Below are positions 21,826 to 33,127 of a DNA stretch of 64,000 bases, piece after piece. How positions within the stretch are numbered: the first letter of the stretch is position 1; each line of letters begins with the position of its first letter. Both the position numbers and the translations under genes were made by a program. The DNA is from Plectosphaerella cucumerina (Eukaryota > Ascomycota > Sordariomycetes > Glomerellales > Plectosphaerellaceae), in contig JAGPXD010000004.1 in NCBI GenBank assembly GCA_020746995.1, positions 4,464,001-4,528,000 of the forward strand, in the 5' to 3' direction. A model generated the notes under the pieces. The model was not told the origin of the DNA, ran no database searches, and saw only the letters and a program-made list of their open reading frames with translations.

Positions 21826-23174
21826 CTAGAGTCTTGCCTCCCCCGCTTCTTCATGACCCTTTCCGGCGATAGAGTCCATTGATGCCCCGAGATCCGCGCC
21901 GTATTGTCGCCAAGCCCGCCCAATGTCGAGGTCCAGCCGTCCACCCCGCGCCGGCAGCAGCACGTCGAGGCCGTCGGAGCCTGCGGAGTACACAACGCTG
22001 CGCGACCGTCCTAGAGTCAGCTTGATCGCGCCCTCGATGAACGGGCTGGGCTTGTATGTGCGGGTTGGTGTTTTGTTCGACACCATCGCCAGCATGTTAT
22101 CCAGCACGATGCCCGACTGCAGCCAACCCGCCCGAGCCATCCGCGGTCCACCATGGTCGGCAACGTCTCCAAAGGCGAAGATGCGCTCCGAGCCGAGGAC
22201 TTGTAGGGTCGGCTGAACCTTGATGAGCGACGTGTCTGGGCATATCGCCTGGGGGAGGTGAGCCTTGAGGGGCCACGAGTTGGGATGCTGGCCGGTGCAG
22301 CCGATCTACTGAGGTCAGTTTCCATTGGAAGTCAATCTAGAGCAGTGGAACTCACAATCAGGTCGAAATCCTCCTTGTGGCCTTCGGAAAAGACCAGGCT
22401 GTCGTCCTGCACCAGGTTGCCTGCAGGCATCTTGGGCCTCTCGTTGAGCACCACCCGAACGCCGAGCTCATCCCTCAAGACCCCGAGGGCGTGCTCCCGT
22501 AGGCGGCTGCCGAAGTTTCCGAGAAGCTCTCCCCGCGAATGCACCAGCGTCACCTCCTTCTCCGGGTGAAAGTCCTTGATGTCGCCGGCGAGCTCGACCC
22601 CCACCGCGCCCCCACCAACGACCGCGATCCTCTGGCTTTGCTCGATCAGCTGCTGCACCCTTCGTAGCTCTTCACACGCATCCTCGAGATCTGTCGAGGC
22701 TGCCTGCGCTGGAAGCGGTTGAGATGACCCGGTGGCGATGGCGAGGAGGTCATAGGCGACGGGCAGTCCTGATTTGAGCAGGACCTGGTTCTCAGTGATG
22801 CCGACGGCAACATCGCGCACCCTCGACAGCATTCCGGCCGGCACGCCGCGCTCGAAATCGTCGTAAGGAATGAATGCCTTGTGCTCCTGACCACTCATCA
22901 CGGCGAACCGTGGAAAGACGAAGGAGTAGTTGAGGTGCGAGTTCTTCTCGATCAAGACCACGCGGTAGCCCGTCGGGAGCGTCTCGCACAGCCGCCGTAC
23001 CAGCTCGATGCCCGCGAAAGAACCGCCGAGGACGACGACAGTCTTGGCGTCATCGCGTGCGTGCCAAGTCCAGCGGTGATAGGCGGCCGCAAGTCGTTGG
23101 AGGGCCGCCTGGGGAAGGTATGTGACGAGAAACGCCAGGACGTTCTTCGCAAGTACCAGAGTGTCGGAAGGCAT
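21826..23174 (-). CDS. AIF-like FAD-dependent NAD(P)H oxidoreductase (AMID/Ndi-type)
   Basis: Two exons on the complement: 23174-22356 and 22305-21826, with a 50-nt intron (GTGAGT...AGTAG); 432 aa. Residues ~46-60 form the FAD Rossmann motif VVVLGGSFAGIELV. Residues ~183-199 form the NAD(P)H Rossmann motif IAVVGGGAVGVELAG. FAFGDVAD near residue 316 is the second FAD-contact motif of the pyridine nucleotide-disulfide oxidoreductase fold. The pattern fits fungal AIF/AMID-like proteins, implicated in redox control and apoptosis-like death. The hydrophobic N-terminus (residues 5-30) may anchor the protein in a membrane. It shares a 366-bp promoter with the divergent MFS gene. Confidence 0.87.
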
Positions 23175-23540
23175 GGTGAAGTGGAAGACAGAAACGAGAT
23201 TGAGGCACTTCGAGGATGGGAGAAATCCAGCGACATGAAGAACAGGTACGTTCAGTGAAAAGGGGAGTGCACAATGTTTACTGAAATGGCAGCAAGCTGG
23301 GCAGGGTCGTGGTGGGGTGCGGAGGAAATGTGAAGGAGCCAAGCTCCGTCAACTGCCATGGAAATTCCGCGGCGGTTCAGATGCAGCAACATGAGGAAAA
23401 CTCAACGCCCGCGGACGTTACCACCTCCCTCCCCCGTCATCTCGGAGATGAGATCCCAGGTATTCGTCACAAGAAACCCTTAAATACCTTCGACCTTTGT
23501 CTTTCCTCTTTTCCCTCTGCAGAAGCATCACTCATCTACC
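23175..23540. promoter_or_regulatory. Shared divergent promoter, AIF-like gene / MFS gene
   Basis: 366 bp separate the two start codons, which point away from each other, so both promoters must lie here. A weak TATA-like TAAATA at 23481-23486 is about 60 bp upstream of the MFS start. Co-regulation is an inference from the arrangement. Confidence 0.5.
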
Positions 23541-25230
23541 ATGACCGACAAGATGGCACCCCTCGAAGCTGCTGCTCCTGACGCATCCGAGGCAGTGCCT
23601 CAGCCTCAGCCTGAGAAGGTCAAGGACCCCAATGTGGTCGACTTTGACGGCCCCGACGATCCGGAGAACCCCATGAACTGGTCGACCCCCAAGAAGACGG
23701 CCGCCATCGCTCTCGTCGCGGTCATGACACTCCTCTCGTGAGTCCTCCGAGACCCTTCCCCGTCCCTGACTGACTCCTGGGCTTTAGTCCCGTCGGCTCC
23801 ACCATCAGCTCCGCTGCTGCGCCAGAAATCATGGCTTACTTCGACTCGGACAGCGAGACTGTCGACGCCCTTGTCACCACCATCTTCATCCTGGGTGTAA
23901 GTCTCACCACCACCGTCCCCAACGTCTTCTAAATCGTGCACCAGTACGCTCTTGGCCCCCTCCTCATCGCTCCTCTTTCCGAACTCTACGGCCGCGCCAT
24001 CCTCTACAAGGTCTGCATCGTACTCTTCGTCGCTACCAACGCCGCCTGTGCCGCCGCCCCCTCGCTCGCCAGCCTCGTCGTCTTCCGCCTGCTCGCTGGC
24101 ATCATGGGCTCGTGCCCCGTCACCCTCGGTGCTGGCACAGTTGCAGACAGTACGCTCCTGACTATCCCCGAGTTTTCCCGTGCTGACTTCTTTCAAGTGA
24201 TCCCTGCCGAACGCCGAGCTGGAGCCATGTCAGCCTACGTCCTCGGTGGTGTGCTGGGACCAAGCATCGGACCCATCTGCGGTGGCTACCTGACCCCCGC
24301 CGCGGGATGGCGCTGGGTCTTTTGGTTCATGGCCATCATCTCAGCCCCCGTCGCGCTGGTGACGCTCGTCTTCGCTCGCGAGTCGTACCCCTACGTTCTG
24401 CTGAAGCACAAGACGGCCCGGCTTCGTCGCGAGACTGGCAACGAGGCGCTTCGCTCGGCGCTGGATCTCGGCTTGCCCCCGAAGGCGCTCTTCCTCCGGT
24501 CCATCAGTCGCCCGCTGCGAATGCTCACGTCGCCCGTCGTCTTTGCACTTTCCCTATATGTCGCCGTCGTCTACAGCTACCTCTACCTCTGCTTCACCAC
24601 GTTTCCTCGCGTCTTCGGCGACCAGTATGGCTTCGACAGCCGCTCCTCGGGCCTCGCCACCCTCGGTCTCGCCATTGGCAGCATCCTCGGAATCGCCCTT
24701 TGCGCTGCAGTCATCGACCGCCTGTCAGCCATGTTGGCTCGTCGCCATGGTGGAGACCTGCAGCCCGAATACCGCCTGCCGACCATGGCCCTCGGCGGTC
24801 TGCTCGTGCCCATTGGCCTCTTTTGGTATGGATGGAGCGCCGAGGCTCAGACGCACTGGATCATGCCCATCATCGGCTCCGGTTTCATCGCGGGAGGCAT
24901 GATGATGACCTTTGTGAGTGGCCCGGGATGTTTCAGTCGTGAAGTTATAGGGATTTCCGCTGAATTTGATGGCAGATGGCCTCTTCGATGTACCTCGTCG
25001 ACGCCTTCACCGTTCACGCTGCGTCAGTCACGGCCGCTGCGACCATCTTTCGCTGCCTCTGTGGCGGCCTCCTCCCGCTCATCGGCAACGCGATGCACGA
25101 GAGCCTGGGTGTTGGCTGGGCCTCGTCGGTTCTGGGCTTCGTGGCGGTTGCGTTTATGCCGCTGCCGGTTCTTTTCTACGTCTACGGCCGCCGCATTCGT
25201 GAGGCCAAGCGGTTCCAGATGGAATTTTGA
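23541..25230 (+). CDS. MFS transporter, DHA1-like (12 TM)
   Basis: Five exons: 23541-23737, 23788-23896, 23945-24149, 24198-24913 and 24976-25230; phases agree. The third intron ends in AAG rather than CAG or TAG. The N-terminal cytosolic part with DDPENPMNWSTPKK leads into TM1, the common entry of fungal drug:H+ antiporter-1 transporters (Flr1/Tpo-like). The loop 2-3 motif region LSELYGRA and the TM4/5 segment GGVLGPSIGPICGGYLTP (motif C-like) are clear. It is probably a plasma-membrane exporter of drugs, polyamines or a metabolite; the substrate is unknown. The divergent AIF-like neighbour may be functionally linked. Confidence 0.88.
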
Positions 25231-25467
25231 GGGCGTTCAGGACTGAGGCACATGCCTTGATGCAGAAAAGCATCCTAGAGGTGGCATGGTCGTCATCAGA
25301 GAGATGTCGGGCCATCATCAATGCCCAGATCAGGGCATGCCGTCCGTCGGAATGAAGTTGATGGACATATGTACAACAATGGCTATTCTCCTCAATCTAG
25401 ATATTTTCTGGTAGCATGAGAGCAAAGAAATCAATCCCACCTCACAAATACTGTATCTCCTCCATGC

Positions 25468-26511
25468 TCAGACCTCCAATTCCTCCAGAAGATCGGCGAC
25501 CTCCTCCTCAAAAAGCTTCCACGTCTCCTCACGGTAGTCTTCCTCGCCTCCCGTGGATGACGCCACTTCTGGGTCTTGGTCATCACCCAAGCTCACTTGG
25601 GCAAATATGTCCTCGATCTCGTCGTCCCTCTCCGTCTCGGCACTGTAGATGTTGAGAAGCCGCAACTGAAAGCTCTCACCGACGGTAGGCTTCGAATCTG
25701 TGGAGTATTTTGCGTGCACTCGTTGCCACTGCGCCGCCCACACCATCTTGCCGCTGAAATCGGTGCCAGCCGCAATCTCGGACCCCTTGCCAGCGCTGGC
25801 ATTTGGGGCTACCGTTAAACCCAGCAGCGCCGCTATGCCGGTGGGATCGGGGATCGGGATCGGAATGGAGGCGTTGCCCGATTTTGACTTGGCTCGCAGC
25901 TGGTATACCTTTGCGTCCTCTATGTAGTAGAGTCCGGTGAGCATCCAGATCTTGGGCGCGGATACGAGGTTGCTGTACGTGGCTTTGAGCTTACGGGCCA
26001 CGGAGAGCCGGGTCCTGAGCCATGTACTGGCCGCGGGTTCGTCGAGCATCTTCTTCAAGAACTCATCTGGGCTGTCGAGACCGCCGGTAAGTGACCATCG
26101 AGGCTGCCTTGGGGTTAACTCACTTGATGAGCTCGATCTTGGACCCGTTCTTGCCCATCACGACACGGTACGAACTGTCCTGAAGCGAGGTACCCAGTTC
26201 GATCAGGGGCTCCAGGCTGACCCCGAACCCGACATTCCAGCCGCCTTTGTGAGAGAGGTAGCAGTTTGGCCGCTTGTCTGCCGTTACCTGCGGAGGAGGG
26301 CCTAGCAGATCTCTTTGGGAACGGGCATGTTAGTCCTGGAGTTCATCAAACGTGCTTCGACGGATTCCGGTACTGACAAGACCTCCCGGTGGAAGTAGGG
26401 ACTATTCAGTCTGGGGTTGGCGAAATCAAAGGCCAAGTTCCCGAGTCTGAGCAGCCCAGGATCATATCCTTCGTTGTATGCATAGTAGGTGTGCTTCTGC
26501 TTGGGTGCCAT
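25468..26511 (-). CDS. Gasdermin-like pore-forming protein (RCD-1/HET-Q1 type)
   Basis: Three exons on the complement: 26511-26378, 26312-26124 and 26071-25468, giving 308 aa with matching phases. Intron 1 uses a GTCAGT donor and an AAG acceptor after a CTAAC branch point. No signal peptide is seen. The N-terminus has the LLRLGNLAFDF segment, and residues ~145-185 carry a TGLYYIEDAK block followed by an IPIPDPTG loop, which fit the fungal gasdermin N-domain. Residues ~250-308 are strongly acidic and helical, a plausible inhibitory tail. Fungal gasdermins are about 250-300 aa, permeabilise the plasma membrane after proteolytic removal of a short C-terminal tail, and typically sit beside a protease gene. 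Here the neighbour is a CHAT-protease gene in divergent orientation. The family call is inference from context and pattern. Confidence 0.65.
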
Positions 26512-27053
26512 GCTGAAGTTTCACTTTCTGCACAGATCGGTGCCCGTGTGCTCTTGGAGAAGCTGCGTCGATGAGATGGCGGACATTGCCGGGCTCAAGT
26601 ACTTGTCTCACTAGGTACCGAGCTGTTGATTTTCTTGCCTGTATGAATGAGGATTGCGGCTGAGGCCTGAATCCAACCAGCCCCCTGAACTTTGGAGCAG
26701 TGGCTGCATATGCCCCAATCGGACCCCCAAGTGGCAGCTTCCACGTGTATATGTGTGATTGGCAGGTGCTTTCATGCAGGCGATACTCGGTAGGCAGGTT
26801 GGGGCAGACCGTCGTGATCAAGCGCCAGTGGTGCACACTAACCCAGCAAGATGCATCCGTCGGGTGCTAATTGAGCTTGCACTTTGCTCAGTTCATTTGC
26901 TCATGGATGTTTCTCAAGGTCATTCTCACCCCCATGCCCCTAACACTGCCGGCCTTGCTCTGAGCTTCCTCTTCCTCTTCTTCATCCGCGCCAATCCATC
27001 AAGTCTGCTCAGAAACGAAACCCCGCAGTTGAATTGGACGAACCCATTCTGCC
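26512..27053. promoter_or_regulatory. Divergent promoter, gasdermin-like / CHAT gene
   Basis: 542 bp lie between the two start codons, with no other gene. Both genes must be driven from here, which fits co-expression of effector and activating protease. No clear TATA box is seen. Confidence 0.5.
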
Positions 27054-30000
27054 ATGGACTTCAAGGAGACTTGCGATCTGTTCGGCGGCACCATTTTTTA
27101 CGATGACTTTCGCGGGGACTTGCGAACTATCAAAGAGAAGCTCGACGAACGCCTCCATCAGCTGTATCTGGTCTCACTCGACGACGCTGCCTCGCAGATT
27201 CTTTCGATCGCCATCTGGCATCTCTTGTCCGGGGATATCACTGCCGCGACGCAGACCCTCGACTGCCTCATCCACGAGGAACACTATGGGCGGAGATGGG
27301 CTTTCCGTGCTCACGGATATACCTGGCTCATCCAAACTTGGAAGCGCCGTCCACCGCTCTTCAGAGCATGCAGATTCGATGGCCCGGCGCGAAACGTGTG
27401 GCTCACGAAGAACCCGCTGACTGAGTGCGATGAGGCCATGGACTTCTCCAACCTCCACGAGGACCAGCAGACTAACGTGGATGCAACGGAGTTTCGGATT
27501 TGCATGCGGCTCTTCGCCGTCGATGAGGTGGTCCGCGAGCGAGCTCGCCGATTGAACCCAAGCTCGATGGACTTTGCACACTGGGCAGGGGAGCGAGAAG
27601 AGAACCGAGACAGTTTTGCAAAGTCGACGCGAGCATTGGCTGCCCTGTGCATCGGCACCCTCGAGCTGCAAATGCCCTTGGTTTCGGCATATCTGGCGAG
27701 ACAGATTTACCATCTCTTTCACATCAGCGGCTCTCCCGAAAGCTCTCCGGCTCTTGAGCAGATGAGGGCACTCTATGCATCCGCCAACGACGATACCGGC
27801 GAAGCTCTTTATTGGCTGACCAGGGGCGATCACAATGCTTCCCCTGCCTTCGCTTCACTCACGGTCCTCAACTTCGACATTTCTGATGGTCACGACATGT
27901 ACGGGGGCGACAGCAGGATCTTCAAAGTCACAGAGGTCTATCCAGATCCGGAAGAGACAGAAAACCAGGGCACCAGCGAGGAGAAATACACCCCGATGGA
28001 AGCGGCCTCGATATGTTACGATAAGGCAGATGAGATCTTTGCTCGTATCGGATCTTCCAGGGGAAGAGCCTCGGTTGCTTTGCGCCAGGCGGCATGCCTC
28101 ATCATCGAAGGGAGTTCACCAAAGAATGTGTGGTCTTCAGGCTACAGCACCAAGGCCGCAGCGGCTTCTCAGTTTCTGGAGACAGCAATCTCTCTGGCTC
28201 GGGCTTCTGGGGATGAGCCACTGGCAATGGTCGCAAATGTCCATTTGCTTCTCTCGATGGACAGACGGCTCGACTGGAATGAGCGGGCTCTGACAAAGGA
28301 GATCGGAAGCTGGACCACAAAAGTTGGCAACGACCTTCTCGGTCTGTGCTTGGGTCTCTTGTGCTGGAGACAGAGCCTCTACTTCAGATATCTCGCTGGA
28401 TCATTCCTTCTGGCGCAGGCCTCTTCGTCGATTGCCGCCAATCTCGTCAGCGCAACAAATCCCTTTCCGACCCTGGCCTTTGACACCACCTTTGCACAGG
28501 CAAACATCTGGCATTCTTGGGGATTGAGCGTGCAATCTTCCAAGTTGATGGAGTACCTGAAGCAGCGATGCGTCGAGGTCATTCGCCTGGCACCGTGGAC
28601 GGCCCTCGAGGGATCAGGGGCATCCGGCTCACCGGCGCCGGAGAAATTCAACATCCCTCTCGTTCTACATTGCGCCAAGAGGGCAATCGAGGCCAAGATT
28701 GCCGTGGATGCCTGCGTGGGCGACCCAGAAAATCTGCCCGATTCCGCGACAGCAGCGATGATGGAGCTGGTTCGCCGCTTCCATGACCCCATTACGACCA
28801 GTTGGATCCAGTTGCAGGAGGTCAACATTCTCAGCGCAAGGGCCATTCTTCGGCACAAAAGACTTGCTCAGAAAGGACATCAAGAGCAGGCAGCCGCTGC
28901 TCTCGAGGCCTTTTCCAAGGACCCCAAGGTCCATGCAGCACTGGGCTTCGAGGCAAGAGGTGTCCGGCTCGACATGGCGGCCAGGTCGTCGAATCAGATG
29001 CTGACCACCCTGCTCCTCGGCACCATGAAGAACGAAGATACGAAGGATCAACTCTACACACTCATTGGAGAATCCCTACCGCTAGAACTTGAAAGAGACG
29101 AGGAAAGACGCCGAGTTTACAGTCTCGAGCTGATGTTCCGCGCGTGCATCAAGGCAGAAGATTGGAGCCGAGCCAGAGAACTCATGACATTGCTCGAGGA
29201 GGCTTCGCCGGGATACTTCACCTCTGTCGGATCCTACACGAATCTGTGGCCCTGGCAGAGATGCCTCTACGCGGGACTGGTCCACGAAAAGACCGGCGCT
29301 TGCGGTCTGGCCGGAAAATATTTCATACAAAGCTGGCTGTTTCTGGAACGGGTGCGGGCAGAGATGATGTCTGAAAACGAGCGTCAGATGTGGAAGATGC
29401 CCGAGGTGAACCTCGTTTTCGGATGTTTGGCTCGACGTGCCATTATCGACGGGCAGATGCAGGGCGAGCCGCGAACTGAGGTTCGACAGGAGCCTCCAAC
29501 GGATCTGCGGTTCGATGCCGACGTTTTCCTTGGGTTTGATATCGATCTCTCTACGGCGCGCCGCGACGATGTCGTCATGTTTCTCGAAGCCTCGAAGACA
29601 CAGTACACTTGGAACAGAAGCAAGCGAGCCGGGTCAGCGGAGGATCGATACAAGTACGAGGCCTTTGCAGCGCTTTCAGCAAAGCAGAACCGCACACCAG
29701 AAGAAGAGGCCGAGCTTCAGCTACTTGACCGGGACAAGGACGAGTTTTTGGCCGGTCTGATGAAAGAGCCAGCAGACAACAGTGATGATTCAAGCCAAGG
29801 TCGAAACTTCTTCCAGTCACCACGGGAACTCTACGGATCGATTCCCGAATACGCAGTCGTCATCTACACTGCACAGTCCCAAATCGGTCTGGTGATCCTA
29901 GTCATCGACAGGAACGGCGTCGTCATCGCAGGACTCAACGAGCATATGACACCTGCTCACGCCAAGGACTTGATCTCTCGCCATCTCGACGCCCTTTATG

Positions 30001-31115
30001 ACAGGGAACCAGAGGATCCGGACGCAAATAAGGAGATCCTCGAGTTCACGAACGCTGCTCTGCACAGGCTTCTCATCAAACCCGCCGAGAGGTGCATCCA
30101 AAACAAGACACACGTCTGCTTCGTCCTATCGGGGGACTTTGCTCGGGTTCCTGTCGGCGCTCTCTTGTACCAGGACGGGTACCTGGGGATACAGAGGGAG
30201 GTCTCGCAGGTTCCCAGCCTCGCTGCGCTGAAACATCTACGCAGCAGGCGGTTTGACACTCCATCTGGGTTCAGGAAAACAGTGATTGCGAGGCCCGGCA
30301 GCCTGGCTGAGCAGAATCTCAGCCCCGAGCGCCGCGTCAAGACTCTGACAATGGGAGGGGTTGAAGCTCTACTCATAGCGAACCTCTGGGGAGCCAAGCC
30401 GCTCGATGCCAAAGACGTCGACAAGGAGCAGTTCCAGCATCACCTACGCGACTCGAACTTCCTCCACATCTGCACCCACGGAGAAACGGATGCTGACCAC
30501 TCATTCAACTCTAACATACTGCTGCAGACCAAGGTGCGCGTCCTCGACATGCTTGCCGTCAGCACAAAGATAGGCCTGGTCACGTTCAGCGCTTGCCTCA
30601 GCAGCGGCGGGCATATCTCCGACGCAGGCGACGTCCAGGGCTTCTCGCACGATCTGCTCGCCGCCGGGGCCAACGCGTACATCGGCGCTCTATGGAAAGT
30701 CAACGACACGGCTTCCATGATCCACATGTACCTGTTCTACCTCATCCTCCTCGCCGGCCTCGACAAGCCCACCTTTGCAGAGGCATGGCATGGGGCGACG
30801 GTGACTCTGTACAACATGTCGACGGAGAAGACCATTGAAATTCTTGACCAGTTTGTCAAGCTGTGGGATAAATGGGAGGAGCAAGGCAAACGACCGGCGG
30901 AGTTTGTGCGGAGGGGGAGGAAGGGGCTTGTTGAGCAGATTGCGTACTTGAAAACGGAAAAGGGGGCGAGACGGATGGATTTCAAACATCCGTACTTTTG
31001 GGCCAGCTTTGTCTTGGTGGGAAACGGGTTTGCGGGGATTGAGAGCTCGGGGTATGAGAAGTTGCAGACTTTGCTTCAGTCGATGGAGGTATCAGAGAAG
31101 GCAGAAGGAGCGTGA
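27054..31115 (+). CDS. Large TPR-CHAT caspase-like protease
   Basis: Single exon, 1353 aa, with a good GCC-ATG-G start. Residues ~1-900 are mainly helical with TPR-like repeats, for example around residues 310-360. Residues ~980-1330 form a C-terminal CHAT domain of the caspase clan, with the catalytic dyad in place: H1142 in HICTHGE and C1181 in FSACLSSGG, followed by the conserved GALWKVND strand. No nucleotide-binding motif is seen, so the TPR part is the likely sensor. CHAT proteases activate gasdermins by cleavage in bacteria and are among the protease types linked to gasdermin genes in fungi. The divergent gasdermin-like neighbour makes it the probable substrate; cleavage itself is inferred. 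Confidence 0.87.
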   Translation: MDFKETCDLFGGTIFYDDFRGDLRTIKEKLDERLHQLYLVSLDDAASQILSIAIWHLLSGDITAATQTLDCLIHEEHYGRRWAFRAHGYTWLIQTWKRRPPLFRACRFDGPARNVWLTKNPLTECDEAMDFSNLHEDQQTNVDATEFRICMRLFAVDEVVRERARRLNPSSMDFAHWAGEREENRDSFAKSTRALAALCIGTLELQMPLVSAYLARQIYHLFHISGSPESSPALEQMRALYASANDDTGEALYWLTRGDHNASPAFASLTVLNFDISDGHDMYGGDSRIFKVTEVYPDPEETENQGTSEEKYTPMEAASICYDKADEIFARIGSSRGRASVALRQAACLIIEGSSPKNVWSSGYSTKAAAASQFLETAISLARASGDEPLAMVANVHLLLSMDRRLDWNERALTKEIGSWTTKVGNDLLGLCLGLLCWRQSLYFRYLAGSFLLAQASSSIAANLVSATNPFPTLAFDTTFAQANIWHSWGLSVQSSKLMEYLKQRCVEVIRLAPWTALEGSGASGSPAPEKFNIPLVLHCAKRAIEAKIAVDACVGDPENLPDSATAAMMELVRRFHDPITTSWIQLQEVNILSARAILRHKRLAQKGHQEQAAAALEAFSKDPKVHAALGFEARGVRLDMAARSSNQMLTTLLLGTMKNEDTKDQLYTLIGESLPLELERDEERRRVYSLELMFRACIKAEDWSRARELMTLLEEASPGYFTSVGSYTNLWPWQRCLYAGLVHEKTGACGLAGKYFIQSWLFLERVRAEMMSENERQMWKMPEVNLVFGCLARRAIIDGQMQGEPRTEVRQEPPTDLRFDADVFLGFDIDLSTARRDDVVMFLEASKTQYTWNRSKRAGSAEDRYKYEAFAALSAKQNRTPEEEAELQLLDRDKDEFLAGLMKEPADNSDDSSQGRNFFQSPRELYGSIPEYAVVIYTAQSQIGLVILVIDRNGVVIAGLNEHMTPAHAKDLISRHLDALYDREPEDPDANKEILEFTNAALHRLLIKPAERCIQNKTHVCFVLSGDFARVPVGALLYQDGYLGIQREVSQVPSLAALKHLRSRRFDTPSGFRKTVIARPGSLAEQNLSPERRVKTLTMGGVEALLIANLWGAKPLDAKDVDKEQFQHHLRDSNFLHICTHGETDADHSFNSNILLQTKVRVLDMLAVSTKIGLVTFSACLSSGGHISDAGDVQGFSHDLLAAGANAYIGALWKVNDTASMIHMYLFYLILLAGLDKPTFAEAWHGATVTLYNMSTEKTIEILDQFVKLWDKWEEQGKRPAEFVRRGRKGLVEQIAYLKTEKGARRMDFKHPYFWASFVLVGNGFAGIESSGYEKLQTLLQSMEVSEKAEGA

Positions 31116-32126
31116 ATGGAGGGAGCGGGCGTCGGCTTCGAGCCGCATAATGTCAGGTGATTGTTCAGCTTCAAGCTTCAAGAGGAAAAAAAAAAACACA
31201 GCGGGACATCTCTGTTCCAACGTGCATCCATATGATACCGAAAGAGGTATGCGGAACTCAGACTTTCCGGCAAGCTTCGACCGGGCCCATCACTGAAGAT
31301 GGACCTCGTCAATGATGCTGCTCAAGTGATTGTCATCACCGTTCCCTTGTTCAAAAAGTCGACATTCGGACCTGCCTCCCCAGCCCGGCAGTCCTTCGGT
31401 CTGGAGGGCGCCTTCCCGTCAGCAACGAAGCGTGCAGGCACAACGGAGTCCACCTACCCGTGATGTCGCCCCCAGGCTCGACATCATATATCAAGAAGCG
31501 ATCTTGATGTTATCTCGTCACCAGTGATGAGAAACACAGGCTCTGTCCTGGCGGAGGCGGTCTCAGGCCGTCAATGATGCTCCTAAAGTTTGATCTGAGG
31601 TGATGGGGCTCATCACCTCCTTTTTTTCGCACTTGGCGCCTGCCTTATATAGCCCGGGAAAACCCAGCTCAAATGCCATCAAGGTACCACTAAAAGATGC
31701 GCCGCGGCTTAGGGAGTCATCGTGTGGTTTCAAAGCGGCCTCAAAACGGGACCATGGCTGGCGATGGCGGCATCTGCATTGCATCACGAAAGGGGTTTTC
31801 GAACCGCCTCGGAAGACAAGACAAACGATCACAAGAACCCTTGCGCCATAACGCAGATTATGGTTCAATCTCCTTAACAGCTGGTACGGGGGTAGAGGGT
31901 CGTAGCTTCCTCCAGGACGTGATGCTGGTCGAGGTCAGGAAAGAGGATTCTCAGCATGAAGCCATGGCTGGCAAGAGCCAGCCACAAACCGCCACTCTGA
32001 CCCACCAAGCTCAGAGATGGCCATCATGGACGTAGAATGTGAGGTGACTTGAACGAGACGAGAGTTCCCCCTGTGAAGTAGATGTATTGATCGCCTAGTC
32101 GCTCGGCATGCAAGATGCAACATGTA
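31116..32126. other. Intergenic
   Basis: No supported gene. Two similar ~20-nt segments beginning GTCAATGATGCT occur near 31309 and 31569. This could be a weak trace of an old duplication or repeat. Confidence 0.45.
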
Positions 32127-33127
32127 TCATACCACCTGCTCAGCCTTCACAAACAGCATAATAGTGCTCCCCTCGCGAACCCGGACCTCTTCCTCCCCAA
32201 GCACCCCAAGGATAGCCGAGATGGCATAAGAGTGTGTGACCAAGGCCACGAACCCATTGTCGTCAGTGGCGAAGATGTCCTCTAGAACCTGCTGCTTCCG
32301 GGCCACGTGCTCTGCTGTCGTCTCCCAGACCTTGCCAGTCCAGAGCTTGTCCTCCTCAGAGAAGCCCGACTCAAAGAGATAGTCAGGGTAGTTGGCTTCG
32401 ATCCAGCTGCGGCTGCTTCTTCGATCGCATGTATGGTCGGTGAGGCGTTCTCGGAGGAGCTCTTTGATGATCGGGCGGAACTCGGCACCCTGCTCTTGGT
32501 AGGTCTTGGAGAGTACTCGGCGTGTGGTTTCCAGACAGCGAGCGAGGGGGCTGGTGTAGATGCTCTTGGGAAGAGGGAGCTTGTCCTCTGTCGCAGTTTT
32601 CGACCAAATCTCGGAGAGGTCTGCAGCTTGTTTGATGCCGTTTTCGTCAATCTTCGCATCGGCCCAAACGACGGTGCCGTCTCCGTCGAGGTGTGACCAG
32701 TGGCTCTGAAAGCTGTTAGTAATTGGGAGGATGGTGTAAAGTGGTTGAAACTTGCATCCCATGCCTCTCTCCCAACTTTGGCCTCAAAGGTATTGTGGTA
32801 GCCTTGGCCGTGTCGGGTGATGAAGAGGACTTTGTACTTGGTTGATCCTGGGCTTTCGCTGTTCAAGTGGGCGACATGGTCTGCGAGGAGTTCCCATGAG
32901 GCTTTCCCCTCGTTCGAAGTAGCTTCTGCGACATTGTCCGGCCAGGCCGACTTGTCCAGCAGACCGAGACTGGGCAGAGTTGTGAGCTTGGCCGTGGGGT
33001 CTTGTTGGGCCCTTTCGGTTAGATTCGTGAAGAACCCGGGAACCAGGCGGAACCTGAGGTTGCAGACAGCTTCTTTGTTCGACATGGCGGCGGCGAAGGC
33101 GGAGAGAACCATGAGCTGGCTCCTCAT
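32127..33127 (-). CDS. Histidine phosphatase (phosphoglycerate mutase-like, Pmu1-type)
   Basis: Two exons: 33127-32756 and 32705-32127; 316 aa. The intron (32706-32755) begins GCAAGT and ends TTTCAG, a GC-AG intron. It is the only choice found that keeps the frame and restores AWDSHWSHLDGDG. The catalytic motif ITRHGQGYHN lies near residue 103, with the later conserved SPLARCLETT and THSYA segments, as in branch-1 histidine phosphatases. The first 15 residues are hydrophobic and may be a signal peptide or anchor. The family removes phosphate through a phospho-histidine intermediate; the substrate is unknown. Confidence 0.85.

Noticed and set aside
25468..26058. Treating the 196-codon minus-strand ORF as a whole gene
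   Set aside because: Two upstream exons join to it with correct splice phases and supply the gasdermin-like N-terminus.
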